From: Clostridiales bacterium
GTDB taxonomy: Bacteria; Bacillota; Clostridia; Lachnospirales; WQUN01
NCBI GenBank assembly: GCA_031287685.1
Contig: JAITSQ010000003.1
Location: 1 to 44,706, forward strand
Reading direction: 5' to 3'
Length of the DNA stretch: 44,706 bases
Shown here: piece by piece, positions 16,684 to 26,091 of the stretch
Layout: every line of letters starts with the position of its first letter
Numbering within the stretch: the stretch's first letter is position 1
Position numbers and translations under genes: made by a program
The notes under the pieces: model-generated
Databases searched by the model: none
Told to the model about the DNA's origin: nothing
Seen by the model: the letters and a program-made list of their open reading frames with translations, nothing else

Positions 16684-18261
16684 ATGGAAAAACAAAAGGC
16701 GAAAAAAATAGCGAAACGGGCGGGGATTGTGATAATAGCCGCGGCCGTGGCGGGCGGAGGGTTCTTCGCCTGGCGGGAGTACGCGCGCAAAAAGCGGATT
16801 GAGGCTTTCGCCGCTCAGATGGCGGCAAATTCCTATAACGTCGAAGACGTTAAAAAAGACCGGCTCCACGAGGTGGTTTCGGCCACCGGCGTGGCGGCGC
16901 TGGCTTCCTCTCACGAAATAGTGTCGGAAAGCGCGGATAAAATAAAAACGATGAGCTTCAAAGAGGGGGATAAAGTTTCCGCCGGGGCCGTCGCCGCTTC
17001 TTACGACGCGGAGGAGACCGCCCAGGCCCTGCAAAGAAAAATCGCCGACGCGGAGATAAACCTTGAGAACGCGCGGCTTTCCCTGCGGAGCCTGACCCTG
17101 CCGGCGTCCGAGTCGGAACTACGCAAGCTGAGCGACGCGGAGGCGGCCGCCCGCAAAACCTTAAATGACAGGCAGGCCGCGCTGGCCTCCGCGGAAAATG
17201 AAATAAGGCTGAAGCAAGAGGATATAACGGAAGCGGAGGAGGACGACAAAACAGCGGAGGAGCTTCTGTCCGTCGGCGGGATGAGCGAGGAGGAGCGCCG
17301 GAAGGCCGCCGACACGCTTAAAGCCCTCAAAAACGACCTGGATAAGCTCCTGGCGCAGAAGGACTCCGCCGAAAGGGACGTAACGGCCGCGGAGGCGGCG
17401 GTCAAAAGCGCGGAGTACGAGCTTGAAAAGGCCGGGAGCGTCCTTTCGGAGGAGTCCGACAAAATAAAATACGAGCAGCAGAAAAACGCCGTCAAGTCGG
17501 CGGAGCTGACCATAGCCCAGGCCAAAGAGGATTTACAGGCCGTGGTATACGAAACAAAAAGCCCGTACAGCGGGACAATTATGGAGGTTTCGGCGCAGGA
17601 GGGGCAGAGGGTCGAAAAAGGCAAGCCTCTTTACACGATTTCAAATTTTGACGAGCTTATAGTGACGGCGGAGGTTTCCGAATATGACGCGCCGAAACTT
17701 CAGCTCGGGCAGGCGGTCAGTATGACCAGCGACGGCATAGAGGGCAAGGTCTACACGGGCAAAATAAGCTACATCGCGCCGAAGGCGGAGGTCTCCGGCT
17801 CGGACACGGTGAATAAGATAGAGGTGACGCTTGACAACCCCGACGGCGTGCTCAAGCCCGGCTTTAATCTGGATTTGGAGATAATCATCGCCGACAAGCC
17901 GGACGTCATAAGCGTTTCGCAGGCGGCGGTTATGAAAGATAAGGAGGGCGGGGGGCAATATGTCTTTACGCTTGGCCAGGGGATGACGGCGGTAAAGACG
18001 CCGGTTGAAACGGGCATTTACGGAGACGTGAACGTCGAAATAACAAGCGGGCTGAAAGAGGGGGATAAAATCGTGTCGGACCCCTCCGACACTATCAAAG
18101 AGGGCGACCGTATCGCCGTGAAAGTTAAGGGCGCGGGCGGCGCGGCGGCGGGAGCTTCGGGCGCCGGCGGGGGTATGATGTTCGGCGGGCCGGGCGGCGG
18201 TATGCAGGTAAGGCCCGCCGGCGGAGGGAACGGCGGCGGCCGGGTGAGAATCGGCGGGTAA
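16684..18261 (+). CDS. MacA/HlyD-like efflux periplasmic adaptor subunit
   Basis: The 525-residue protein has one N-terminal membrane segment (about 10-30), a barrel-sandwich half (SHEIVSESADKIKTMSFKEGDKV), a long coiled-coil hairpin (about 115-275, rich in A, E, K), the second half (SPYSGTIMEVSAQEGQRVEKG), a beta-barrel (VTAEVSEYDAPKLQLGQ) and a membrane-proximal domain. It would link the inner-membrane ABC transporter to the TolC-like partner. The start is chosen at ATG 16684 with GGAGGG 9 nt upstream. The last ~45 residues are a Gly-rich tail (GASGAGGGMMFGGPGGG), and a palindromic element begins directly at the stop codon. Confidence 0.9.
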   Translation: MEKQKAKKIAKRAGIVIIAAAVAGGGFFAWREYARKKRIEAFAAQMAANSYNVEDVKKDRLHEVVSATGVAALASSHEIVSESADKIKTMSFKEGDKVSAGAVAASYDAEETAQALQRKIADAEINLENARLSLRSLTLPASESELRKLSDAEAAARKTLNDRQAALASAENEIRLKQEDITEAEEDDKTAEELLSVGGMSEEERRKAADTLKALKNDLDKLLAQKDSAERDVTAAEAAVKSAEYELEKAGSVLSEESDKIKYEQQKNAVKSAELTIAQAKEDLQAVVYETKSPYSGTIMEVSAQEGQRVEKGKPLYTISNFDELIVTAEVSEYDAPKLQLGQAVSMTSDGIEGKVYTGKISYIAPKAEVSGSDTVNKIEVTLDNPDGVLKPGFNLDLEIIIADKPDVISVSQAAVMKDKEGGGQYVFTLGQGMTAVKTPVETGIYGDVNVEITSGLKEGDKIVSDPSDTIKEGDRIAVKVKGAGGAAAGASGAGGGMMFGGPGGGMQVRPAGGGNGGGRVRIGG

Positions 18262-18485
18262 GGAGGGGCTTTTTGGCGAGGCATTAAGCGCCAAAAAACA
18301 CCGAGCAAGAAGGGGGCTTTTTCGGGCGGTATTAGGCCCGAAAAAACACCGAGCAAGAAGGCGGCTTTTTCGGCGGGCATTAGCGCCGAAAAACACCGAG
18401 CAAGAAGGGGGCTTTCCTTTGTCTAAGCTTGCTTTAGACAAAAGAAAACGCCGACCAACGTCAATATCAAACGGAATCGCTATAT
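18262..18485 (+). repeat. Modular palindromic element, copy 5 (within the efflux operon)
   Basis: Three tandem units: TTTTTGGCGAGGCATTAAGCGC hairpin region (18270-18296), TTTTTCGGGCGG/GCCCGAAAAA (18318-18345), TTTTTCGGCGGGC/GCGCCGAAAAA, then a TTTGTCTAA/TTAGACAAA hairpin (18417-18441). Units are joined by ACACCGAGCAAGAAG. The right end is CAAACGGAATCGCTATATA, close to the ends of the ~105-nt palindromes. It separates the adaptor and ATPase genes and could modulate operon read-through. Confidence 0.82.
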
Positions 18486-18514
18486 AAAACGACCACGGGA
18501 GGATTAGGATTATT

Positions 18515-19252
18515 ATGGAAAATTCTGTTAAGGAAATCATAAGCGCGAGGGACATTACGAAAATATACGACCAGGGGGCCATTCAGGTGGCGGCGCTGGC
18601 GGGGGTGTCGCTTTCCGTGGCGGACGGGGAGTTTGTGGCTATTATGGGCGCCTCCGGCTCCGGCAAGTCAACGATGATGAACATTCTGGGCTGTCTCGAC
18701 AAGCCCACGGACGGCGGCTACGTCCTGGACGGGATAGACGTTTTCTCGGCTAAGGACGGCAGCCTGGCGCAAATCCGCAATAAAAAAATCGGCTTCGTGT
18801 TCCAGACGTTCAACCTCCTGCCGAAGCTCTCCGCGCTTGAAAACGTGGAGCTGCCTATGCAATACGCGGGCCGCCCCGCGCGGGAGTGCCGGAAAACGGC
18901 GCTGGAGGCGCTGGAGCGGGTGGGCCTGGCCGGCCGGGTTAAGCACAAGCCGAACGAGATGTCCGGCGGGCAGCGCCAGCGCGTGGCTATTGCCCGCGCG
19001 CTTGTCAACACCCCAAGCCTGATTCTGGCGGACGAACCCACGGGAAACCTTGACAGCCGCTCCGGCGAGGAAATAATGGCGATTTTTCAGGGGCTTAACA
19101 ACGACGGCGCGACGATAGTTATGGTGACGCACGAGCCGGATATAGCCGCGCACACCAAGCGCGTGGTGAGCTTTCGCGACGGGCTTATAGTGTCCGACAA
19201 GCCCGTCGCGAATCAAATCATAGCGAAGCCCAAGGAGCGTGAGGCTTCGTGA
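18515..19252 (+). CDS. ABC transporter ATP-binding protein (MacB/LolD type)
   Basis: The 245-residue ATPase has Walker [10 protein letters not shown] (45-53), Q-loop VFQTFNLLP, signature MSGGQRQ (149-155), Walker B LILADE with catalytic Glu174, and an H-loop (VTHEPD). It belongs to the MacB/LolD/FtsE class that pairs with FtsX-like permeases. GGGAGG is upstream of the ATG. The stop overlaps the permease start, so the two are translationally coupled. Confidence 0.95.
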   Translation: MENSVKEIISARDITKIYDQGAIQVAALAGVSLSVADGEFVAIMGASGSGKSTMMNILGCLDKPTDGGYVLDGIDVFSAKDGSLAQIRNKKIGFVFQTFNLLPKLSALENVELPMQYAGRPARECRKTALEALERVGLAGRVKHKPNEMSGGQRQRVAIARALVNTPSLILADEPTGNLDSRSGEEIMAIFQGLNNDGATIVMVTHEPDIAAHTKRVVSFRDGLIVSDKPVANQIIAKPKEREAS

Positions 19253-20469
19253 ATATTTTTCAAAGCGTTAAAAGCGCGGTCAAAAGCGTGTTCGCCAGCA
19301 AAACGCGCTCTTTTCTTACAATGCTCGGCATAATTATCGGCATAAGCTCCGTAATAATAATAACGTCCATCGGCGCGGGCAGCCAGGCCGCTATGACCGA
19401 GCAGTTCAACTCAATGGGCGCGGGGCGCGTCACCGTCCGCGTGCAGTCCTCCGGCGGGCAGGACGTAAAGGATTCCGAGCGCCTCAATATGGCGGATTAT
19501 GAAATGCTCGCCGAAAACCCGAACGTGAAATATATCTCCCCTTCTTTGCAGGATTCGGCCGACCTGAAGCTCCTTAACCCGAAGGAGACCAAAACCGCGA
19601 GCGTCACGGGGGTGTCGCCGGATTACGTTAAGATAGAATCCCTTGAGCTGGCCGCAGGGCGTTTTATAAGCGGGAACGATATGGATATGAGCGGCAAGGT
19701 TTGCGTAATAAACGACACCACCGCCGAAAAGGTTTTCGGCAAAGCGGACGAAAGCGTGATAGGCTCCCGGATTTCCGTAAAGACCTGGCGGGGGACGCAG
19801 AAATATACCGTCGTGGGCGTCCTGAAAAACAAGAACGCCGCCATAGAGGCCCAGTACGGCGATATGTACCCCGAGACGGTCTATCTTCCCGTGACGGCGG
19901 TTCAGAAGCTGACGGGAGATAAAACCTTCAACAGCTTTACCATCATCGTCGCGGATAAGGATAAAATCGACGAGGCGTGCACGGCCATAACCGACGCGCT
20001 GAACGCCCGCCATAAGACCGCCGACAAATATTACGCCCAGAATATGATGAACATCGTCGAGAATATCAACGCCGCTATGTCCACAATGACGCTGGTTATA
20101 AGCGGCATCGCGGGGATTTCCCTGGCCGTGGGCGGCATAGGCGTTATGAATATTATGCTCGTCACCGTCACGGAGCGCACGAGGGAAATCGGCATAAGAA
20201 AATCCATCGGCGCTAAAAACAGCAATATTCTCAGCCAGTTCCTGGTGGAGGCGGTTATCCTGACCGGGATAGGCGGCTGCCTCGGCTTGGCGCTCGGCTG
20301 GTTCGGCAGCGGCTTCGCCGGCAAGATGATGAGCGTTTCCCCGGTGATTTCCCCGGCGGCGGTGGTTATGGCCGTGTCGATTTCGATAGGGATAGGCGTG
20401 ATCTTCGGGGTGTATCCCGCGCATAAGGCCGCGCGGCTTGACCCCATAGAGGCTTTGCGGTACGAATAA
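19249..20469 (+). CDS. ABC transporter permease (MacB-like, FtsX family)
   Basis: The 406-residue protein has the MacB topology: an N-terminal membrane helix (about 20-42, LTMLGIIIGISSVIIITSIG), a large extracytoplasmic MacB_PCD domain (about 45-265), and three C-terminal helices (about 280-300, 330-355, 365-392) with VGGIGVMNIMLVTVTERTREIGIRK. The GTG start overlaps the ATPase gene. With the ATPase and adaptor it would form a mechanotransmission-type exporter for a peptide, antibiotic or lipid-linked substrate. Confidence 0.94.
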   Translation: MNIFQSVKSAVKSVFASKTRSFLTMLGIIIGISSVIIITSIGAGSQAAMTEQFNSMGAGRVTVRVQSSGGQDVKDSERLNMADYEMLAENPNVKYISPSLQDSADLKLLNPKETKTASVTGVSPDYVKIESLELAAGRFISGNDMDMSGKVCVINDTTAEKVFGKADESVIGSRISVKTWRGTQKYTVVGVLKNKNAAIEAQYGDMYPETVYLPVTAVQKLTGDKTFNSFTIIVADKDKIDEACTAITDALNARHKTADKYYAQNMMNIVENINAAMSTMTLVISGIAGISLAVGGIGVMNIMLVTVTERTREIGIRKSIGAKNSNILSQFLVEAVILTGIGGCLGLALGWFGSGFAGKMMSVSPVISPAAVVMAVSISIGIGVIFGVYPAHKAARLDPIEALRYE

Positions 20470-20511
20470 GGAGTAAGGCCTAAGGACTGTAGAGAGCCGG
20501 GAGGGCGCGGT

Positions 20512-21234
20512 ATGCCAGAGGACGAAAAACGGAAAATACTCATAATCGAGGACGAAAAGAAACTGGCGCGGTTTGTGGAGCTTGAGCTGCTCCACGAAGG
20601 GTATGAAGTGGACACGGCGCACGACGGGGAGGCGGGGCTGTCCGCGTTTCTCGGCGGTTCCTATGACCTTGTGCTCCTTGACCTTATGCTTCCGAAGCTG
20701 AACGGGATGGAAATAACCCGGCGCATACGGAAGAACTCCGACGTGCCGATAATTATGATAACCGCGCGGGGCGAGGTTATGGATAAAGTGGTCGGGCTTG
20801 ACTCCGGCGCGGACGACTACATTACGAAGCCCTTCGCCATAGAGGAGCTTCTGGCGCGAATGCGCACGGCTTTCCGCCGCCGCCCGGCCCCCGGAGGGGA
20901 TTTTAAGGAGGACGCGCTGACCCTCGGCGGGCTTCGGCTTGAGCTTAAAAGCCGCGCGGTAAGCGTGAACGGCGCGGAGGTCGAGCTGACCAAGACGGAG
21001 TTTGACTTGCTGGCGTATATGCTTAAAAATCAGGGCATTGTCCTGACGAGAGAGCAGATTCTTAACAACGTCTGGGGGTACGATTATCTGGGGGAGACGA
21101 ACGTCGTGGACGTGTATATCCGATACCTGCGCTCAAAAATAGACGACGCTTTCGGCGAAAAGCTGATTTACACAGCCAGAGGGGTTGGGTATGTTGCGAA
21201 AAAAACGAAAGATGAGAATGTCGATAGCGAATAA
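20512..21234 (+). CDS. OmpR/PhoB-family response regulator
   Basis: The 240-residue regulator has a receiver (about 8-122; acidic pocket IIEDE, phospho-Asp57 in LLDLMLP, Lys in TKPF) and a winged-helix DNA-binding domain (about 135-235, with ELTKTEFDLLAYM and NVVDVYIRYLRSKID). It lies 42 nt after the permease gene and overlaps the kinase gene. It most likely controls this efflux operon. Confidence 0.95.
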   Translation: MPEDEKRKILIIEDEKKLARFVELELLHEGYEVDTAHDGEAGLSAFLGGSYDLVLLDLMLPKLNGMEITRRIRKNSDVPIIMITARGEVMDKVVGLDSGADDYITKPFAIEELLARMRTAFRRRPAPGGDFKEDALTLGGLRLELKSRAVSVNGAEVELTKTEFDLLAYMLKNQGIVLTREQILNNVWGYDYLGETNVVDVYIRYLRSKIDDAFGEKLIYTARGVGYVAKKTKDENVDSE

Positions 21235-22699
21235 GATGACGCTGCTTTACGGCGGGGTGTTCGCCGGGATGCTGTTTATCATAAGCTTGGCGCTTTTCGC
21301 CAATATGTATGTGTTTTACACGAATCTTTTAAGAAACGAAGTTAACGAGACCGTCCGCAAGGTTTCGGAATATATCCGGGAGGGCGGGGAGCTGGCGATG
21401 GACGCCCTTCAGGAAATGGCGCCGAAAAACGTCGTTATAGAAGTCCGCTGCTCGGACGGGCGCGTGGCGCAGAGCGATTACGGAGAGTTCGCCACGCCCG
21501 AAACGAAGCCGCCGGACGGCGGCTATAAGGCGGACTGGGGAGCGGGAGACTCCCGGGCAAGGATTATTGTTGAAGCTCAAGCCCAAGCCCAAGCCCAAGC
21601 CCAAGCTCAGGCCCAATCTCCGCGGACTTTCCTGGGGCACGCGGTTATCCTGCCGAACGGGCGGGGGCGGTTTGAGCGGTTTATGGGCTTTTCGGAGAAT
21701 TCCTTCGAGTACGGCGGGGAGGAATACGTAGTCCGGGCGTTTCGCTCCTTCGGCGGGGAAATCTCCGCGTTCCGCGTATTCTCGGTTTCTTTCGCGGCGT
21801 TTAACCTGTGCGGGGTTGTGGGCGCGTTCTGCTTCGGGCGCTATCTCAGCGAAAAAATGCTCCGCCCTATAAGGGAGATTATAAGGACGGCATCCAGCAT
21901 AAGCGTGGACGACCTTGACAGCCGCATAGAAATCGACGCGCGGGACGACGAGCTGACTCTGCTCGCCCGGACGTTCAACGATATGATAAGCCGCCTGTCC
22001 GAGTCGTTCAGGAAGCAGGCGCAGTTTGTGGCGGACGCGTCTCACGAGCTGCGCACGCCCATTTCCGTCATCCAGGGGTACGCGGCCATACTCTCCCGCT
22101 GGGGCAAGGACGACCCGGAGGTTCTGGCGGAGTCTGTCGAGTCCATAAAATCCGAAACGGAGCGAATGGGGGAGCTTGTGAAACAGCTCTTATTCCTGGC
22201 GAGCGACCGGGAGGAAATCCCCGCGAGGGAGCTTGCGAGCCTTTCCGCCGCGGCGCGGGAGGTGGCGCGGGAGGCCGACGTCATGGAGGCGCCGCATAGG
22301 CTGACGGCGGACTGCCGGAGCGAAGCCTCCGTTTACGGGGACGAGGGCGCGCTCCGGCGGCTTATATGGATTTTTGTGGAGAACTCTATGAAATACTGCC
22401 GGGGCGGCGCGGCGGACATAAAAATCAGCGTCTTTGAAACGGAGGAACACGCGGTCCTGGCTGTTTCGGACGACGGCACGGGCATAAACCCGGAGGATAT
22501 ACCGCATATTTTCGAGCGGTTCTACCGCGGGGATAAATCCCGCGACAAGACAATATCGGGCACGGGCCTCGGGCTATGCATCGCCGACCGGATTATAAAG
22601 GCGCTTGGCGCCCGGGCGGAGGTGAAAAGCCCAGGCCCGTCCGGATTCGGCACGGAGATAGCCGTTTATTTCAAGAAAGCGGGAGGAGATAATAAATGA
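21191..22699 (+). CDS. Membrane sensor histidine kinase of the efflux operon
   Basis: The kinase has two membrane segments (about 17-40 and 195-217) around an extracytoplasmic sensor, HAMP (about 218-270), HisKA with phospho-His in DASHELRTPISVI (about residue 285), and HATPase (N-box WIFVENSMKY, DDGTGI, GTGLGL). The sensor contains seven Ala-Gln dipeptides encoded by a hexanucleotide tandem repeat. The start is uncertain: ATG 21191 has AGAGGGG upstream, with in-frame ATGs at 21212 and 21218. It overlaps the regulator gene by ~40 nt and the next gene by 4 nt. Confidence 0.92.
   Translation: MLRKKRKMRMSIANKMTLLYGGVFAGMLFIISLALFANMYVFYTNLLRNEVNETVRKVSEYIREGGELAMDALQEMAPKNVVIEVRCSDGRVAQSDYGEFATPETKPPDGGYKADWGAGDSRARIIVEAQAQAQAQAQAQAQSPRTFLGHAVILPNGRGRFERFMGFSENSFEYGGEEYVVRAFRSFGGEISAFRVFSVSFAAFNLCGVVGAFCFGRYLSEKMLRPIREIIRTASSISVDDLDSRIEIDARDDELTLLARTFNDMISRLSESFRKQAQFVADASHELRTPISVIQGYAAILSRWGKDDPEVLAESVESIKSETERMGELVKQLLFLASDREEIPARELASLSAAAREVAREADVMEAPHRLTADCRSEASVYGDEGALRRLIWIFVENSMKYCRGGAADIKISVFETEEHAVLAVSDDGTGINPEDIPHIFERFYRGDKSRDKTISGTGLGLCIADRIIKALGARAEVKSPGPSGFGTEIAVYFKKAGGDNK
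21575..21616 (+). repeat. In-frame hexanucleotide tandem repeat encoding (Ala-Gln)7
   Basis: Seven copies of GC(T/C)CA(A/G), mostly GCCCAA, are arranged head to tail in the sensor region of the kinase gene. Copy number changes would keep frame and alter the length of an extracytoplasmic linker. Confidence 0.92.
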
Positions 22700-23835
22700 A
22701 ACGAGGAGTAAGCATATTGCTCGCGGCGGCGGCAATCACGGCGGCGGCGCCGCGAAGCGCCTTCGCCGGAGGCAGAATAACCTACAGCGCGTCGGTTTAC
22801 AGCCCGGCGGGGACGGTTTCCCTTGACGAGGATTTGAACGAGGAGGGCGAGGTTATAAGAAATAAGCTCACCGTCGATAAAGCCCTGGACTACGCCCTGC
22901 AAAACAGCGGCGACGTTAAGCGCGGGGACGAGGACGCGTACCTGGCCGTAGAAAAGCACCATACTCTTTATCAGGCGTTCACGGAGTCGATGAGCACTGA
23001 TTCTATGGTGTCGGCGCTTGTGGCGCTGACGAGGAACGAAATGGAGCAGTCAATGGCTTACCCCGAGCGGGAGGACCAGAAGGAGGCCCTCCGCGCCAGC
23101 ATAACCCGCTATTTTCAGGCGGTGCTTTCGGCGGAGCGCGCGCTCGCGCTTTACGACGAGAAAATCGAGCTGGACAAAAAGGAGCTTGCCATAAACGAGG
23201 TAAAGCTCCGGCTCGGCCAGATTTCCCAGGCGGATTTTGACTCGGCGAAGACCGCTTACGGCAAAAGCCTGTCGGAGCGCAAAACCCGCGAAAAGGCCAT
23301 AGAGGACGCGTATAAGAACCTCTCCGACATAATGGGCGTTTCAAGACAGAGCCGGTACGAGCCGGTAATCGACCTGCCCTATTCCCCGTTTAATATGGAG
23401 ACCGCCAAGGCGCATATAGAGACCGCCGCCGACGCCAGCCTCTCCGTGAAAAAAGCGGAGGAGAACCTTAAAGTGCTTGATTATCAGCGGCGGATAAATA
23501 TTTACAAGGACGATTACGATATTGAGAGCGCGGATATAGAGCTTGAGCGGGCGAAGCGGGATTTGGCCGATTTGCGCGATAAATTCAAGGACGATATGAC
23601 CGCGCTTTATGACGAAATCAAGGAGGAGGAGCGCTCCATAGGGCTTCTTGAGGCGGATTTGGCCGAAAAGGAAAAGGCGCTTGAAATAACCAGGACAAAA
23701 CTTAAGCTCGGGAAGGCCTCCCAATTTGAGGCGGATAAAGCGGAGTATGAGGTGAAAAGCCTCCGCGCGGACCTCCAGAATAAAAAGGAGGAGCACGGGG
23801 TGGACGTTTTAAGGTTTAAGCAGGGGCGGGTTTAA
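22696..23835 (+). CDS. TolC family outer-channel-like protein
   Basis: The 379-residue protein has a signal peptide (VSILLAAAAITAAAPRSAFAGG) and then mostly long amphipathic helices with heptad character, including two repeats typical of TolC/OEP proteins: LRLGQISQADFDSAKTAYGK and LKLGKASQFEADKAEYEV. It overlaps the kinase stop by 4 nt, so it belongs to the adaptor-ABC operon. True TolC spans an outer membrane; in a spore-forming Firmicute, which may be monoderm, the role is uncertain. It is shorter than E. coli TolC. A strong terminator follows. Confidence 0.82.
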   Translation: MKRGVSILLAAAAITAAAPRSAFAGGRITYSASVYSPAGTVSLDEDLNEEGEVIRNKLTVDKALDYALQNSGDVKRGDEDAYLAVEKHHTLYQAFTESMSTDSMVSALVALTRNEMEQSMAYPEREDQKEALRASITRYFQAVLSAERALALYDEKIELDKKELAINEVKLRLGQISQADFDSAKTAYGKSLSERKTREKAIEDAYKNLSDIMGVSRQSRYEPVIDLPYSPFNMETAKAHIETAADASLSVKKAEENLKVLDYQRRINIYKDDYDIESADIELERAKRDLADLRDKFKDDMTALYDEIKEEERSIGLLEADLAEKEKALEITRTKLKLGKASQFEADKAEYEVKSLRADLQNKKEEHGVDVLRFKQGRV

Positions 23836-23837
23836 AC

Positions 23838-23877
23838 AAAAACGTCTTAAGCTGCTATAGCAGCTTAAGACGTTTTT
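23838..23877. terminator. Perfect 20-bp inverted repeat, bidirectional terminator
   Basis: Positions 23838-23857 and 23858-23877 are perfect reverse complements (AAAAACGTCTTAAGCTGCTA and its complement), with A and T tracts at the ends. It lies between the convergent TolC-like gene and the hybrid kinase gene. Confidence 0.9.
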
Positions 23878-23899
23878 TCTGCGCCGCGCGGGGCAAGAT

Positions 23900-26083
23900 T
23901 CAGCAAAGATACTTCCGGAGCGTCCTCATAAGCTCCTCCACGTCTACGGGCTTGCCCAGGTGCTCGTTCATACCCGCCTCCAGGCAGCGGTCAATATCCT
24001 CCTTAAAGACGTTGGCGGTCATAGCGATAATAGGGATTGTTTTCGCCTTCGGCAGGCCCTCTATACCGCGGATTATGGAAGTCGCGCCGTACCCGTCGAG
24101 GTTGGGCATATTCACGTCCATAAAAATCAAGTCGTACTTTTCCGGGCTGTTGCTGAACATATGGACGGCCAGATACCCGTCTTCGGCAAAATCCACGCTG
24201 AGCTGAGTTTCCTCAAGCAGGGCGGAAAGGATTTCCCGGTTTATTTCCATATCCTCCGCCACAAGTATGGACTTTCCGGGGAAGACGATATTATCGCCCT
24301 GGCCGCGCGCCTCCCGCCGGGTGTCCCGCGCGCGTATCGCTTTGTGCAGCGCTTCTATTAATATATATTCGTTTACAGGCTTCGGTATAAATTCGGCTAT
24401 GCCCACTTCGGAAACGTCGTCGCGCACGGTGAAGGTGTTCGCCTGGCACATCATAACGATAACCGCGTCCTCTCCGCAGAGCGCGGAGACTTCCTTGGCG
24501 AAATCAACCGTCGAGGCGCCCGACAGCGGAACGGCTATAAAAATAACGTCGAACCGCTGCAGGGTCAGCGCCGCCAGCGCGTCGGGGCGGCTGCTGACCG
24601 CTTCCGCGGAGAAGCCGTGTATTTCCGAGCAAAAGCCGAAGACCTCTAGGGTTTCGGCGTAATCGTCCACCACAAGAACTCTTATGCTGGCCAGCTCCTC
24701 GTCCGACAGGTGAAGAAGCTGAGACTCCCCCCGGAGCACCGTGATTTCAAATATAAAATCGCTCCCGACGCCCTCCTCGGACTCAATCCAGATATTGCCG
24801 CCCATAATCTCTATTATGCGCTTGGAGATGGCCAGGCCGAGGCCGGTGCCGCCGAATTTTCTGGAGATTCCGCCGTCCGCCTGCTCAAAGGAGTTAAACA
24901 GGCGCGGCAGGGCCTCTTTTGATATGCCTATGCCCGTGTCCGACACGCGGAAGCGGAGCCGGACACGCGGCCCGTCGTCCTCGGTTTTTTCGACGGCCAG
25001 GGTGATTCGGCCTTGGTCCGGCGTGAATTTAACAGCGTTGCCGATCAGGTTAATTAATACTTGAGAGAGGCGCTGCTCGTCCGCCGATATGTTCGCGGGC
25101 AGGTCGTCTCCTATTTCGAGGAGGAGGTGCTGAAACTTTTCATCCACGCGGAAGCGCAGGACGCCGACCACGCGGCTGAGCATCTGGCTCAGGTTAAACT
25201 CCGACGCGGAAAGCTCGAACTTGTCCGCTTCTATTTTCGAGATGTCCAGAATGTCGTTAATAAGGCCGAGCAGGTGCGTGCCGGCTTCGGAGATTTTACT
25301 CAGGCAGTATTCCTTGCGCGCGACGTCGTTAGAGGAGCGCCCGATATTCGTCATGCCGATTATGGCGTTCATAGGCGTGCGGATTTCGTGGCTCATGCGC
25401 GACAAAAAGTCCGACTTGGCCAAGTTGCTCGTAATGGCGGCTTCTTTGGCTTCCTCGGCGGACTCCTTCGCTTCCATTAAATCCGTAAAGTCGGTCATCG
25501 TCACGATAAAGCCGTTCGCCTCGGAGGGGGCCATGGAGATGAACCGGCAGTTATAATACCTCGGGGAGGAGTCCGAGAACTTTATCCTCTGGATGGTTTC
25601 GGCGGAGGTTCCCTGAGCGCGGGCCTGGCGGAAAATGCGCAGCATATCCTCCAGTGTATTAAAGTCGATTTTCCCGTTAAGAAGCTCCTGAAATGATTTG
25701 CCTTTAACGGGCGTGTCGCTGCTCAGGCCGCAAAGGTTAAGGAAAAAGGTGCTGACGTACATCAGCTTGGCGTCTTTGTTAAACAGAAAAATTATATCGA
25801 CCGCCGCGTCAAGCATGAGGGTCATAAAGTTTTCCAGCTTGTTCATTTCCTGAGAAATGGCGCGGTTAAGGCTGTTCGCCATTTCAAAGCGCTTGATGTT
25901 CCGAGCGTTGACCTCGGTTTGATAGCGAAGCTCACGAGCCATCTTCTTGACGTCCAGCCGCGCCTGCTTAAGCTCGGTCAGAAGCCCCACTATATGAGCG
26001 TTCACAAAAACAGCGTCGGAGGCATTGCCGGCTTCGCCCAACTCATTTGCGATTTTATTGAATTGTTCGTCCGGCTTTTCCAT
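23900..26083 (-). CDS. Hybrid histidine kinase, paralogue of the product at 2382-4535
   Basis: The 727-residue protein has the same architecture as its paralogue: coiled coil, PAS (about 90-205), HisKA with His232 (SHEIRTPMN), HATPase ([23 protein letters not shown]), a degenerate receiver (about 466-585) and an intact receiver (about 604-727) with Asp656 (MDVNMP). The degenerate receiver keeps the VVDD acidic pair but has Ala517 instead of the phospho-Asp ([10 protein letters not shown]). No membrane segment is seen. GAGGTGAG precedes the ATG and overlaps the stop of the upstream FIST gene; the gap is 8 nt, indicating tight coupling. Confidence 0.93.
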   Translation of the reverse strand: MEKPDEQFNKIANELGEAGNASDAVFVNAHIVGLLTELKQARLDVKKMARELRYQTEVNARNIKRFEMANSLNRAISQEMNKLENFMTLMLDAAVDIIFLFNKDAKLMYVSTFFLNLCGLSSDTPVKGKSFQELLNGKIDFNTLEDMLRIFRQARAQGTSAETIQRIKFSDSSPRYYNCRFISMAPSEANGFIVTMTDFTDLMEAKESAEEAKEAAITSNLAKSDFLSRMSHEIRTPMNAIIGMTNIGRSSNDVARKEYCLSKISEAGTHLLGLINDILDISKIEADKFELSASEFNLSQMLSRVVGVLRFRVDEKFQHLLLEIGDDLPANISADEQRLSQVLINLIGNAVKFTPDQGRITLAVEKTEDDGPRVRLRFRVSDTGIGISKEALPRLFNSFEQADGGISRKFGGTGLGLAISKRIIEIMGGNIWIESEEGVGSDFIFEITVLRGESQLLHLSDEELASIRVLVVDDYAETLEVFGFCSEIHGFSAEAVSSRPDALAALTLQRFDVIFIAVPLSGASTVDFAKEVSALCGEDAVIVMMCQANTFTVRDDVSEVGIAEFIPKPVNEYILIEALHKAIRARDTRREARGQGDNIVFPGKSILVAEDMEINREILSALLEETQLSVDFAEDGYLAVHMFSNSPEKYDLIFMDVNMPNLDGYGATSIIRGIEGLPKAKTIPIIAMTANVFKEDIDRCLEAGMNEHLGKPVDVEELMRTLRKYLC

Positions 26084-26091
26084 GGCTCACC

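Noticed and set aside
18262..18485. Tandem terminators at the end of the adaptor gene
   Set aside because: Hairpins are followed by ACACCGAGCAAG flanks, not U-tracts, and match the dispersed element family; downstream genes clearly belong to the same operon.
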